From: Chloroflexota bacterium
Lineage (GTDB): Bacteria > Chloroflexota > Anaerolineae > Aggregatilineales > Phototrophicaceae
Direction of reading: 5' to 3'
DNA: 58,390 bases
Assembly: GCA_014338005.1 (NCBI GenBank)
Contig: QUBZ01000015.1
Coordinates: forward strand, 1 to 58,390
In this document: positions 1-8,684 of the stretch, one piece after another
How the letters are laid out: each line of letters begins with the position of its first letter
Numbering within the stretch: position 1 is the stretch's first letter
Notes under the pieces: model-generated
Told to the model about the DNA's origin: nothing
Databases searched by the model: none
What the model saw: the letters and a program-made list of their open reading frames with translations, nothing else
Program-made: the position numbers and the translations under genes

Positions 1-33
1 TTTCAGGCTCATCTGGATAACACGTTCTTTCAT
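1..33 (-). CDS. Possible N-terminus of a gene running off the left edge
   Basis: On the minus strand an ATG at 33 opens MKERVIQMSLK and then leaves the window. It lies 60 bases downstream of the sugar transferase stop, so it could be the next gene of that cluster. No clear ribosome binding site is seen and 11 codons cannot be identified. Another frame opening near 70 is equally possible. Confidence 0.25.
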   Translation of the reverse strand, partial: MKERVIQMSLK

Positions 34-93
34 TTCGACTGGATTGACAAATACCTACCAAGTCCATTATGTCATTCCGTTTTCATTTGACCA

Positions 94-1563
94 TTAGTAG
101 GCGTTTTTATCCCGCCGCGTCATTGTCTGCCAGACGGTGCGGAGGATGATTTTAATATCCAGCCACAGCGACCAGTTTTCGACATACCACAGGTCGTATT
201 GTGTGCGTTCGGCGATGGAGGTATCGCCGCGCAGGCCGTTCACCTGCGCCCAGCCGGTCATCCCGGCTTTTTCGCGGTGGCGCTCCATATAACGCGGAAT
301 ATGCTCGCGGAATTGCAGCACGTAAACCGGGCGTTCCGGGCGCGGCCCGACCAGGCTCATCTCGCCCAACAGCACGTTAATCAGCTGCGGAATTTCATCC
401 CAGTTGGTGCGGCGCATAAAACGCCCCAGGCGCGTCACGCGCGGGTCATTCTCCACCGTCCAGCCGGGGCCGCCGGCTTCGGCATCAATCCGCATGGTGC
501 GGAATTTAATCATCGGGAACGGGCGGCCATCCAGCCCCATACGTTCCTGGGTATAAAAAACCGGGCCGTTATCTTCCAGGCGGATGGCGAGCGCCGTCAG
601 CAGCATGAACGGCGACAGGAACACCAGCCCCCAGAACGACCCCAACAAATCCAGGCTGCGTTTGAGGCTCAATCGCCAGCCGCGCAGCGCGATGTCGCGC
701 ACCGTCAGCAGCGGCGTGCCGCCCAGGTCGTCCACGCTCAGGTCGCCGGCCATATAAGCAAACACGTCCGGGTAGATTTTGATGTCCACCCGCCCACGCT
801 GGCACAGCGTCACCAGTTCGACGATTTCCGCCCGCTGCGCTTCCGGCAGGGCGATAATCACCTGTTCGATCCCCTGGGTATCAATCAGGCGCGGCAGATC
901 GTGATAAGTGCCGATGATCGGATACCCGGCCAGCGTGCCGCGTGTTTTGGTTTTGCCGTTAACCACCACGCCGACGATGTTGTAACCCAGTTCAGGGTGG
1001 GCGTTCACCCGGCGGGCGATGTCGCGGGCGATTTTGCCCATGCCGACGATCAGCAGGTTATCCCGATCGAAACCGCGCTCGCGCAGGCGGGTTTGCAGGA
1101 CGCGGTACACTTCCCGTCCCAGGATCACCAGCGCGGCGCTGAATATCCAGACATAAAAGAAAATGCCGCGCGAATAATCCACTTCAAAAATGGTCGTTTT
1201 GAAGATTAATTCCTGCATGGCGCTGGCGATGAGCGAGCCGACCGTGACCACACCGATAATTTTGCGCCCCTGGTCAATGCGGCTGGCGGCGCGCGGCGGG
1301 TGATAAAGCCGCGAAAAATAAAACATGCTGATGATGATGGCGACGTGCAGCGCCAGCGTGGGTAAATAACGCTCAAAAGCCGGTATTTTTTCAAGCTGGC
1401 CGAATAATGGCAGGCTGACACGACCGGCGTAACCCAGCAGGAACGCGCCAATTAACGCCAGCAGGTCCAGCAGCAGCAGCAGGGCGCGCAGATACGTGCG
1501 CGTTCGGTTGGGGCGTACTGCCGGGGATGTCAGGTACTCGACGGCAGACGCATCTCCTGCCAC
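94..1563 (-). CDS. Polyprenyl-phosphate sugar-1-phosphate transferase (WbaP/WcaJ/EpsE-like)
   Basis: Initiating enzyme of exopolysaccharide or O-antigen assembly. It moves a sugar-1-phosphate from a nucleotide sugar to undecaprenyl phosphate at the cytoplasmic membrane. The N-terminal half has four to five hydrophobic segments, the middle carries a Rossmann-like domain ([17 protein letters not shown]), and the last 200 residues are the bacterial sugar transferase domain. Typical motifs are [34 protein letters not shown] and a C-terminal [16 protein letters not shown]. The reading frame is open to 1785, but the first 74 codons lie inside the upstream glycosyltransferase and look like low-complexity antisense. 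I chose GTG at 1563, preceded by AAAGGGGGA, which gives 489 aa, near the family length, and overlaps the upstream gene by 34 bp. Substrate sugar is unknown. Confidence 0.9.
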   Translation of the reverse strand: MAGDASAVEYLTSPAVRPNRTRTYLRALLLLLDLLALIGAFLLGYAGRVSLPLFGQLEKIPAFERYLPTLALHVAIIISMFYFSRLYHPPRAASRIDQGRKIIGVVTVGSLIASAMQELIFKTTIFEVDYSRGIFFYVWIFSAALVILGREVYRVLQTRLRERGFDRDNLLIVGMGKIARDIARRVNAHPELGYNIVGVVVNGKTKTRGTLAGYPIIGTYHDLPRLIDTQGIEQVIIALPEAQRAEIVELVTLCQRGRVDIKIYPDVFAYMAGDLSVDDLGGTPLLTVRDIALRGWRLSLKRSLDLLGSFWGLVFLSPFMLLTALAIRLEDNGPVFYTQERMGLDGRPFPMIKFRTMRIDAEAGGPGWTVENDPRVTRLGRFMRRTNWDEIPQLINVLLGEMSLVGPRPERPVYVLQFREHIPRYMERHREKAGMTGWAQVNGLRGDTSIAERTQYDLWYVENWSLWLDIKIILRTVWQTMTRRDKNAY

Positions 1564-2432
1564 AGCCCCCGTCCCCCTTTGAGCAGCAGGCCCAGCATCA
1601 CCAAGCTGTGCAGCCACAGCGGCGTGGTCTGCCGGTAATGCTTCCGATAAAAAATCAGCATCGCCCGCTGAAACTCGAACTGGGCTTTCTGGCTCTTGCG
1701 GCTGGCAGCCCGTTTGATGTGCTTGACCGTCACCTGCGGGTGATAAAACACCTTCCACCCGGCCTTTTTTATCCGGTAGGCCCAATCTAAATCCTCTCCG
1801 TACATGAAAAAGGTTTCGTCCAGCAGACCGACCGCCGCGATGGCTTCGCGGCGAACCTGCATGTACGCCCCGACCACCGAGTCCACTTCGATCTCCCGGT
1901 CAGGATCAACGAACGTCATATTATACCGTCCAAAGCGTGGGCTGTGGGGGAACAGTCTGGACAGGCCCGAAAAACGGTACAGCGAAACCACTGGCGTAGG
2001 GAAACTGCGGCGGCAGGCCAGGTCCAGGCTGCCGTCCTCCAGAATCAGTTTTGGCCCGGCAGCGCCCACCTCCGGGCGCGCGTCCATAAACTGCACCATC
2101 TTAAACAGAGCGTCGGGCGGCACTTCGGTATCCGGGTTAAGCAGCAGGGCATAGCGCGGCGCGTCCGGCGCGACTTCGCCCGCCCCACCAAAACCTAAAG
2201 CGCGCAGCCCCAGGTTATTAGCGCACGAATACCCGTCGTTGCTCTTGCTTTCGATCACCAGCACATCGGGGAACAACTGCCTGACCATCTCGGCGCTGCC
2301 ATCGGTGGACGCATTATCCACGACGACAACCTGAAAGGAAAAATCGCCCGCGCTCGCCAGAACGGTTTCCAGACAGCGTTTGAGATAATCGCGCGTATTC
2401 CAGTTGACGATCACAATGCCCAGGTCGCGCAT
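1530..2432 (-). CDS. Family 2 glycosyltransferase (rhamnosyltransferase-like)
   Basis: 300 aa inverting GT-A glycosyltransferase. It begins IVIVNWNTRDYLKRCLETV and continues VVVVDNASTDGSAEMV, the nucleotide-sugar-binding half. NPDTEV is the metal-binding DXD-like site, and MYGEDLDWAYRIKKAGW near the end is the usual acceptor/catalytic ED motif. Closest recognisable relatives are WbbL-type rhamnosyltransferases, but donor and acceptor cannot be read from the sequence. Its last codons overlap the start of the sugar transferase, so the two are translationally linked and probably build the same glycan. The start at ATG 2432 gives the usual beta-strand right at the N-terminus. Confidence 0.88.
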   Translation of the reverse strand: MRDLGIVIVNWNTRDYLKRCLETVLASAGDFSFQVVVVDNASTDGSAEMVRQLFPDVLVIESKSNDGYSCANNLGLRALGFGGAGEVAPDAPRYALLLNPDTEVPPDALFKMVQFMDARPEVGAAGPKLILEDGSLDLACRRSFPTPVVSLYRFSGLSRLFPHSPRFGRYNMTFVDPDREIEVDSVVGAYMQVRREAIAAVGLLDETFFMYGEDLDWAYRIKKAGWKVFYHPQVTVKHIKRAASRKSQKAQFEFQRAMLIFYRKHYRQTTPLWLHSLVMLGLLLKGGRGLWQEMRLPSST

Positions 2433-2454
2433 AACATCTCCCGGTTACGCCAGG

Positions 2455-2463
2455 ATTGTACCA
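2455..2463 (-). promoter_or_regulatory. Extended -10 promoter candidate for the glycosyltransferase pair
   Basis: Reading the minus strand, TGGTACAAT lies 22 bases before the GT2 start codon. It matches the extended -10 form TGnTATAAT with one change. The best -35 (TTGTGC) is 19 bases away, so the call rests mainly on the extended -10. Confidence 0.4.
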
Positions 2464-2593
2464 CAAACAATCAGCCTCAGCACAACGGCCAGCAAACGTT
2501 CGGCTAACAGTGCGGGCGGCCTTCACCGGATTCTCACGCCAGGGGCGTAATACCCGGCGCGGGACGGCGTTTTATAATACACCACCCACGCTC

Positions 2594-4165
2594 CTACCCC
2601 TCCTCTCCGGCGGAGGCGGTGGGCAGCGTCTGCAGCGGCTGCCCCCGCAGGGCCGCCCGCATGGCGTCCCGGTCGTCCCAGGGATATTCGACCGTCCCAA
2701 AACACATGCTCTGTTCGTGGCCTTTGCCGCAGGCCATCACCACGTCACCCGCCCGCGCCATCTGGCAGGCGCGGAAGATCGCCTCGCCCCGGTCTGGCAC
2801 GCGGATGAAGGTTTTTCCCTCCACGCCCCCCTGGGCGATGCAGCCCTGCGCCATCGCCTCCAGTATATCATCCAGCGATTCGGTGCGCGGGTCTTCGGCG
2901 GTCAGGATGGTGAAGTGCGCCAGCCGGGCGGCGGTTTCGGCCATCAAACGGCGCTTCTCGCGGTCACGCAGGCCGGCGCTGCCAAAAACGACGATCAGCC
3001 GCTTGCCAATGTTTAACATCCGGCGTCCGGCTTTGAGCGCGTTTTCCAGGGCGTTCGGCGTGTGGGCAAAATCCACAATCGCCATAAAATCCTGCCCTTC
3101 GTCTATCCGTTCCATCCGGCCCGGCACGCCGGCAGCCCCCTCCAGGGACAGCCAGATCAGGTTTTGATTGAAGTGCAGGCTGTAACCGACCGCGATGGCC
3201 GCCAGCGCGTTATAAACGTTGAAGTCGCCCATCAGCGGCATAACATATTCGATCTTTTTATCGTAGGGGCGCTCGAAAACCGGCCTGACCTCAACCTCAA
3301 TATGCGTGCCGTCCGGCAGGTAATAAATGCCGGCTGCGCGCACATCCGCCGCCGGGTTGTTGATGCCGTAGCGCACAACTTTATCCGCCGGGAAAGCGGC
3401 GAAAAAATCGGCATTCGGGTCGTCGGCGTTGATAACCGCGATTTTGGATTGCGACGGCTTACGATAGGACAGCGACAGCATCTCGAACAAACGGCCTTTG
3501 GCGGCGCGGTAGTTCTCGAACGTGCCGTGATAATCCAGATGTTCGTGCGTGACGTTGGTCATCACGGCTACGTCTACGTCCACACCGTTCAGCCGCCCCT
3601 GCGCCAGCCCGTGACTGGTCATCTCCAAAACGGCGTGCGTCAGGCCGTTGGCGACCATCTGCGCCAGAAAACCCTGCACCTGCGGCGCGCCCGGCGTCGT
3701 GACGTGCAGCCCCGTATCGGCGGACGTTCCACCCAGTTCGGCGGAAACCGTGCTGATGAGTCCGGCGCGTTCGTCGGCAGCCGACTGTAAAACGCCGTGA
3801 ATCAGCGTGCTGGTGGTGGTTTTGCCATCTGTGCCGGTTACGCCGATGACCGTTAACCGGCGCGAAGGGAAATCGTGGTAGGCCGCCGCCAGCAGGCCGG
3901 TGGCCTCCTGCGCCTGCCGCACGCGCGCGTATGGCACGGGCAGGCCGTCCAGGTCGCGCTCCCCGACCACTGCCGCCGCCCCTTTTTCAACCGCGCGCGG
4001 GATGAAGTCGTGGCCGTCGGTGGATAAACCCTGCCGCGCCACGAACAGGCCGCCGGGCTGTAAATCGGCGTCAGATTCGACCACCGGGGCGCGCACGTCA
4101 CAATCGCCGGACGCCGCGATGACATCCGGCAGGACGGCCAGCAATTCAGAAAAACGTTTGCTCAT
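2594..4165 (-). CDS. murE: UDP-N-acetylmuramyl-tripeptide synthetase (MurE)
   Basis: ATP-dependent cytoplasmic ligase that adds the third amino acid to UDP-MurNAc-L-Ala-D-Glu in peptidoglycan precursor synthesis. Domain 1 has the MurE hallmark LFVARQGLSTDGHDFIPRA. The ATP loop TGTDGKTTT is near residues 110-118. HEHLDYHGTFENYRAAK holds the metal/carbamyl-lysine region, and HTPNALENAL and CGKGHEQ are in the C-terminal domain. The site that selects the third amino acid reads AEDPRTES, where DAP enzymes have DNPR. The arginine is kept but the asparagine is not, so the substrate (DAP, ornithine or lysine) is open. ATG 4165 follows GTG 4168. It sits alone between the ATP synthase and sugar transferase genes. 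Confidence 0.93.
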   Translation of the reverse strand: MSKRFSELLAVLPDVIAASGDCDVRAPVVESDADLQPGGLFVARQGLSTDGHDFIPRAVEKGAAAVVGERDLDGLPVPYARVRQAQEATGLLAAAYHDFPSRRLTVIGVTGTDGKTTTSTLIHGVLQSAADERAGLISTVSAELGGTSADTGLHVTTPGAPQVQGFLAQMVANGLTHAVLEMTSHGLAQGRLNGVDVDVAVMTNVTHEHLDYHGTFENYRAAKGRLFEMLSLSYRKPSQSKIAVINADDPNADFFAAFPADKVVRYGINNPAADVRAAGIYYLPDGTHIEVEVRPVFERPYDKKIEYVMPLMGDFNVYNALAAIAVGYSLHFNQNLIWLSLEGAAGVPGRMERIDEGQDFMAIVDFAHTPNALENALKAGRRMLNIGKRLIVVFGSAGLRDREKRRLMAETAARLAHFTILTAEDPRTESLDDILEAMAQGCIAQGGVEGKTFIRVPDRGEAIFRACQMARAGDVVMACGKGHEQSMCFGTVEYPWDDRDAMRAALRGQPLQTLPTASAGEEG

Positions 4166-4245
4166 CACTCACCAGCCCATTTCGCAGCCGCGCCAAACAA
4201 ACGCGCCGACGATTTCGCCGGCGCAGGAACCTACACAAACATACG

Positions 4246-4290
4246 TCCCTCTCCCCGCCGCGCTGCGGCCTGCAAGAGAGGGATGGGGAC
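4246..4290. repeat. Dispersed palindromic repeat, CCCTCTCC type
   Basis: Imperfect hairpin of the form GTCCCTCTCC ... GAGAGGGATGGGGAC between murE and the ATP synthase b gene. It resembles the copies at 7063, 17676 and 50811 in base composition and arm sequence. It could end atp operon transcripts, but no T-run follows. Confidence 0.55.
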
Positions 4291-4301
4291 TTCAGCAGTC
4301 G

Positions 4302-5120
4302 TTATACCAGCCGGCCAGAAAGCTCGCTCAGGCCGCTGCGGACGCTGCCGTCTACCACGCGGTCGCCAGCGCGAATCACCAGGCCGCCCAGAATAGCCGG
4401 GTCTACGGTAAAAGTCACGCTGGACGCGCCGATTTCCTTCTGCACTTTTTTCTGTTCAGCTTCGCTCAAAGGCATGGCGCTGACGACCTCCACCTGGCCG
4501 GAGAGCTTCTTGGCGGCGTCCGGCACTTTGGCGAAGAAATCATCAATCAAGGCCTGCTGGCGTTTTTCGTCCAGCGATTCGCCGATCAAACGCTGCGCGA
4601 CGGCGATGGCAATGGCCGCCACCTGCCCACGCATTTCGGACAGATGCTGGTTGCGCTCAGCCTCGGCGCTGGCGCGCGCTTCGCTGCGAATACGCTCGGC
4701 CCCGCTGCGCGCTTCGGCCTCGATCTGTTTGGCGACTTCTTCGCCCCGCGCGCGGCCTTCTTCAATCGCTTTGGCGACATCGGTGCGGGCTGCGGCCAGC
4801 ACTTTTTCGGCCTCGGCTTCGGCATTGCGGCGGGCATTGGCCGCGACGGCGGCGTCCTCCACACCCTTAGCGATTTCGGCGGCGCGGTTGTCCAGCATGT
4901 TCGTGATGGGACGCCATAACAGCAGGGTCAGCGCCCCAAAGATGATCCCAAAGTTGATGATCTGGGAGATCAGATAGCCGGCATTCAGGCCCAGCGCCGC
5001 GATGCCGCCGCCGCCTTCTTCGGCAGCCGCGCCTTCTTCGGCGGCAGCAGCCACCATCGGCACGACCAGCAGGGCGGCTATCGCCAGGAGCAGTAAAAGT
5101 TTCCCTAATGGTTTACGCAT
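4302..5120 (-). CDS. atpF: ATP synthase F0 subunit b fused to the C-terminal part of subunit delta
   Basis: 272 aa peripheral stalk subunit of F-type ATP synthase. Residues 1-27 look like a signal peptide (LLLLLAIAALLVVPMVAAAA). The b-subunit membrane helix follows at about 47-68 with the typical WRPITNMLDNRAAEIAKGVEDA start of the stalk. A long charged Ala-rich coiled coil runs to about 190. Residues 200-272 match the C-terminal domain of subunit delta/OSCP: PLSEAEQKKVQKEIG, then TVDPAILGGLVIRAGDRVVDGS. The N-terminal helical-bundle domain of delta is absent. The upstream reading frame extends to 5216, but ATG 5120 has GAGGAG eight bases upstream. Last gene of the F0 operon, 19 bp after atpE. 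Confidence 0.9.
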   Translation of the reverse strand: MRKPLGKLLLLLAIAALLVVPMVAAAAEEGAAAEEGGGGIAALGLNAGYLISQIINFGIIFGALTLLLWRPITNMLDNRAAEIAKGVEDAAVAANARRNAEAEAEKVLAAARTDVAKAIEEGRARGEEVAKQIEAEARSGAERIRSEARASAEAERNQHLSEMRGQVAAIAIAVAQRLIGESLDEKRQQALIDDFFAKVPDAAKKLSGQVEVVSAMPLSEAEQKKVQKEIGASSVTFTVDPAILGGLVIRAGDRVVDGSVRSGLSELSGRLV

Positions 5121-5139
5121 GTCCGCACTCCTCGACATG

Positions 5140-5406
<267 letters not shown>

Positions 5407-5440
5407 TTAGCGTGTGTATTCCTGATGAGTAAACAGCTTT

Positions 5441-6613
5441 TCAGGCGTGTTCTTCGTGATGTTCCTCGTCGCCATGATGGCCTTCCATCGCCTGGGCGAC
5501 GAATACCAGCGTCAGCACCGCAAAAACCAGCGCCTGCGCCAGACCGACGATCAGCTCCAGCGCGTAAAAAATAATCGGCAGGCCCGTCCCCAGCAGGAAC
5601 AGCATCACCGCGATCAGAATGCCGCCGGCGAAGATATTGCCGAAAAGACGGAAGCTCAGGCTGACGATTTTGGACAGTTCCGAGATAAACTCCAGCGGCC
5701 CGACAATCAGATCAATCGCGCCCAACGGCTTTTTGCTCAGGTTGCCCAGCGAGCGAACGGGGATGAACTTTTGCAGATAGTTCAAGCCCTGCTCCTTGAA
5801 GCCGTAAATCTGGATAAACGTGAAGGAAATCAAAGCCAGCGCAATCGTCAGGTTGAGGTCGGTGGCCGCCGGGCGGAAGAAGGGCGTGATGTGGAAACGA
5901 TGCTCCTCCAGCGGGTTGCCGGCTGTGGCGGCTTGTTCACCCTCGACTGCCGCGCCTTCCTCGCTCACGACTTCGCCTTTAGCGGTGGCCTCGGCGCAGG
6001 CGTGTTCCATATCCAGGTTAACCGGGTCGCCGCCAAAAAGCGGCTGGGTGTTGCGTAACTGGTAAACTTCGACGCCCAGGAAATTATCGCTGATTTTAGT
6101 CGCCTGATAGCCGTTGGTGCCGGGATGCGCGCAGTGGAACTTGCCCACGCTTTCGATGCCGGGAATGATGCTCATCCAGTTGGCGAACAGCAGGAACAGG
6201 AAAATCGTCGCCACCAGCGGGAAAATCGAGCGCGCGTTTTTGTTCCCGGCAGTGTTCCGCACAAAACCGTACAAACCGCCCGCGATCAGCTCCAGCAGGG
6301 TTTGGAAGCGGCTGGTCGGGACTTTTTTGCGCCAGCCGTTGGACACGCGCCAGCCCAGGACGGCGATCACCAGTACGATGATGTCCACCAGGAACAGCGA
6401 AGTCATCGTGTTAATCAGGTTAAAATCTTCGCCCAGGTCAATACCAAGCGGCTTCCAGTGATAAACCAGGATTTCGCCCGGCACCTGAATGACCGGGATA
6501 GCCGCTGCCGCGCCCGCACCGGGCAGCGCGATAAACGGAATCGTGACGCAGACGACTGCCGCAAAAATTAAGAGTCCGAGTCCAACGAGACAGCCTCGCT
6601 GGTTGGTCGTCAT
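5441..6613 (-). CDS. atpB: ATP synthase F0 subunit a with a large loop insertion
   Basis: 390 aa membrane stator subunit that forms the proton half-channels. The essential arginine is R322 in SLSFRLFGN, and the last-helix partner glutamine is Q360 in GLAQALVFAVLT. The family is usually 230-300 aa. The extra length is mostly residues 153-245, a hydrophilic, acidic, alanine-rich loop with two cysteines (C161, C206) between NWMSIIPGIES and the helix starting ATDLNLTIALAL. The C-terminus is His/Glu-rich (GHHGDEEHHEEHA). It sits between the atpZ/I-like gene and atpE. No F1 genes follow in this window. Confidence 0.93.
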   Translation of the reverse strand: MTTNQRGCLVGLGLLIFAAVVCVTIPFIALPGAGAAAAIPVIQVPGEILVYHWKPLGIDLGEDFNLINTMTSLFLVDIIVLVIAVLGWRVSNGWRKKVPTSRFQTLLELIAGGLYGFVRNTAGNKNARSIFPLVATIFLFLLFANWMSIIPGIESVGKFHCAHPGTNGYQATKISDNFLGVEVYQLRNTQPLFGGDPVNLDMEHACAEATAKGEVVSEEGAAVEGEQAATAGNPLEEHRFHITPFFRPAATDLNLTIALALISFTFIQIYGFKEQGLNYLQKFIPVRSLGNLSKKPLGAIDLIVGPLEFISELSKIVSLSFRLFGNIFAGGILIAVMLFLLGTGLPIIFYALELIVGLAQALVFAVLTLVFVAQAMEGHHGDEEHHEEHA

Positions 6614-6676
6614 GACGGCCCTCCTCCACTGAACTTATTCAAAAACACCATTCGCATTCCCAAGTGGCAACCTCCT

Positions 6677-6955
6677 CTAAAACAGTGAAGTGTCGGTATC
6701 CTGATGCTCTTGTGGCCGCGTCTGGATCGCGTTGACCAGTTTTAAAACGATCCGAACCACCAGCCATAACGTTACAGGTACGCTGAGTACCACCAGCCCC
6801 ACCGTGAACGGCCCGCGCAGCCCAAAACGCGCGTCCAGCCATAAACCGGCGAACAAGGCCGCCAGCACGATCACGGTGATAAAACAACCCGCCAGCCCGG
6901 CCACCCCCGCATAGGAGAGGTTTTTAACGCGCCTGGCTCGGTCGGATCGGGACAT
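6677..6955 (-). CDS. AtpZ/AtpI-like small membrane protein of the F0 operon
   Basis: 92 aa with two predicted membrane helices (GVAGLAGCFITVIVLAALFAG and TVGLVVLSVPVTLWLVVRIVL) joined by a short loop LDARFGLRGP, the pattern of the AtpZ / F0F1-ATPase subunit I families. These help c-ring assembly or Mg/Ca transport. It is the first gene of the atp operon with its own promoter at 6977-7005. The 63-bp gap to atpB holds nothing notable. Which of the two families it belongs to needs a profile search. Confidence 0.75.
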   Translation of the reverse strand: MSRSDRARRVKNLSYAGVAGLAGCFITVIVLAALFAGLWLDARFGLRGPFTVGLVVLSVPVTLWLVVRIVLKLVNAIQTRPQEHQDTDTSLF

Positions 6956-6976
6956 GAAAACCCCAAAGGTTCGGGA

Positions 6977-7005
6977 ATTCTATCACAAGTGCCTGTGATT
7001 GCCAA
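6977..7005 (-). promoter_or_regulatory. Sigma70-type promoter of the atp operon
   Basis: On the minus strand TTGGCA (7005-7000), 17 bases of spacer and TAGAAT (6982-6977) precede the AtpZ/I-like start by about 20 bases. One mismatch in each box from consensus. It shows that the atp genes are not simply read through from nuoN. Confidence 0.65.
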
Positions 7006-7062
7006 CAAGAATTACGGCCAATTACATAAAGCTCGATCATTTTAATTGCCGGCGGAAGCTGC

Positions 7063-7133
7063 CTGCTTTGCCCCATCCCCTTCCCTTAGGGGCATACGTC
7101 CTCATTCGGGAAGGGGCTAAAATGGGGTTGCAG
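7063..7133. repeat. Dispersed palindromic repeat between the nuo and atp operons
   Basis: Long imperfect hairpin: CCCCATCCCCTTCCC on the left pairs with GGGAAGGGG and ATGGGG on the right. It belongs with the pyrimidine-rich repeats at 4246, 17676 and 50811. It lies just after the nuoN stop on the minus strand, where it may terminate the nuo transcript. Confidence 0.6.
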
Positions 7134-7157
7134 GAGGGCTAAAGCAGCCTGATCTGC

Positions 7158-8684
7158 CTACCCTACAAACAGCGAACCGGCGCTGCGTACCGCCCAATCG
7201 AACACCACCTGCGCGCCGACCGTACCCAGCACGATCACCAGCAGTGACGTGATCGCCAGCACCCAGGCATACGGGCGCGATACCGGAATCGGTTTATCCT
7301 CATCTTCGCTGCGGTCTACGTACATGACCTTAATCACGACCAGATAATAATACAGACCGATGATGGCGTTCAGAACACCTACCACCGCCAGCCATACCAG
7401 GTCGGCCTGCACCGCCGCGTTGAACACAAAAAACTTACCGAAAAAGCCCGCCGTCGGCGGCACACCGGCCAGCGACAGCAGCCCGACCGTCATCATCAGC
7501 GCCAGCGCGGGGCTGCGGCGGCTCAAACCGGCCAGGTCGGCAATCGTTTCGCTGCCGGTCGCCTCGCTGAACAGGATGACGACGGTGAACGCCAGCAGGT
7601 TCGTAAACACATACATGAACATATAAAAGCCGACCGATGCCACCGCCTGCGCCTGCACGTCGGTGCTGGCAGCTTGCAGCGCCGCCACCCCGATGAGCGT
7701 ATAGCCGGCCTGGGCGATGGACGAATAGGCCAGCAGCCGTTTGATGTTGCGCTGCGCCAGAGCGATCACGTTGCCGATGGTCATGGAAATGACCGCCGAT
7801 GCCGCCATCAACTGCACCCAGAAGTCCTTAATCTGGGCATCCCCGATCACCAGCGCCGCCGGGAAAACCGCCATCAGAAAACGCACCAGCAGCGCAAAAC
7901 TGGCCGACTTGCTGGCGACGCTCAGGAAGGCCGTCACCGGCGTAGGCGCGCCTTCGTACACGTCCGGCGTCCAGAAGTGGAACGGCACGGCGCTGATTTT
8001 AAAACCGAAGCCGACGATCACCAGCACCAGCGCCCCCAGCACCGGAATCGCGTTATCGGCGAATGCCTGGCTGCCCAGGTACTGGCCGATCTGGTACAGG
8101 CTGGTCTGCCCGCCGCTGAAGCCGAACAGCAGGCTCATGCCGAACAGCATCAAGGCCGAGGCAAACGAGCCAAACAGGAAATATTTGACGCCGCTTTCGG
8201 CAGATTTCTGGTCGCCGCGTTTGAAGGCCGCCAGCAGGTACAGCGGAATAGAGGTCGTTTCCAGCGCCAGGAAGGCCATAATCAGGTCGGCAGCCCCGGC
8301 CATCAGCGTCATGCCCAGGGTGGAAACGATAATAATCAGGTAAAACTCGCCCCGGTGGCCGACGCCTTTAACGTCTATAGACATCAGACAGGTGATGCCC
8401 GCCGCCAGCAGCACCATCACTTTAAAGATTTGCGACAGCACATCGTGGCGCACCATGCCGCCCCAGTACAGGCCCTCCGGCGTCGCCTGCGACCCCGGCC
8501 ACAAAATCAGCGGCAGCGCGACGGTAAAACCCAGCCCTAACCCGGCCACAATGGCGATAGTACGGTGCTGGCCCTTCGGCAGGCTCAGGTCAAGCGCCAG
8601 GACGATCAGCGCCAGAACGGTCAGGGCGATTTCCGGCAGAATCGCCAGCAAACTAGTTGCAAGATCAAATTCGGTAACGATCAT
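7158..8684 (-). CDS. nuoN: NADH-quinone oxidoreductase subunit N
   Basis: 508 aa antiporter-like membrane subunit of complex I and the last gene of the operon. The pump residues are present: lysine in GFKISAVPFHFWTPDVYEG, lysine in SVASKSASFALL, and the C-terminal-half lysine in PPTAGFFGKFFVF. Multiple hydrophobic segments span the whole length. Its ATG directly abuts the nuoM stop, so the two are translationally coupled. The family is usually 450-500 aa. Confidence 0.95.
   Translation of the reverse strand: MIVTEFDLATSLLAILPEIALTVLALIVLALDLSLPKGQHRTIAIVAGLGLGFTVALPLILWPGSQATPEGLYWGGMVRHDVLSQIFKVMVLLAAGITCLMSIDVKGVGHRGEFYLIIIVSTLGMTLMAGAADLIMAFLALETTSIPLYLLAAFKRGDQKSAESGVKYFLFGSFASALMLFGMSLLFGFSGGQTSLYQIGQYLGSQAFADNAIPVLGALVLVIVGFGFKISAVPFHFWTPDVYEGAPTPVTAFLSVASKSASFALLVRFLMAVFPAALVIGDAQIKDFWVQLMAASAVISMTIGNVIALAQRNIKRLLAYSSIAQAGYTLIGVAALQAASTDVQAQAVASVGFYMFMYVFTNLLAFTVVILFSEATGSETIADLAGLSRRSPALALMMTVGLLSLAGVPPTAGFFGKFFVFNAAVQADLVWLAVVGVLNAIIGLYYYLVVIKVMYVDRSEDEDKPIPVSRPYAWVLAITSLLVIVLGTVGAQVVFDWAVRSAGSLFVG

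Noticed and set aside
1564..1785. N-terminal extension of the sugar transferase to ATG 1785
   Set aside because: It lies entirely in the GT2 gene in another frame, has low-complexity composition, and a good start with a ribosome site exists at 1563.
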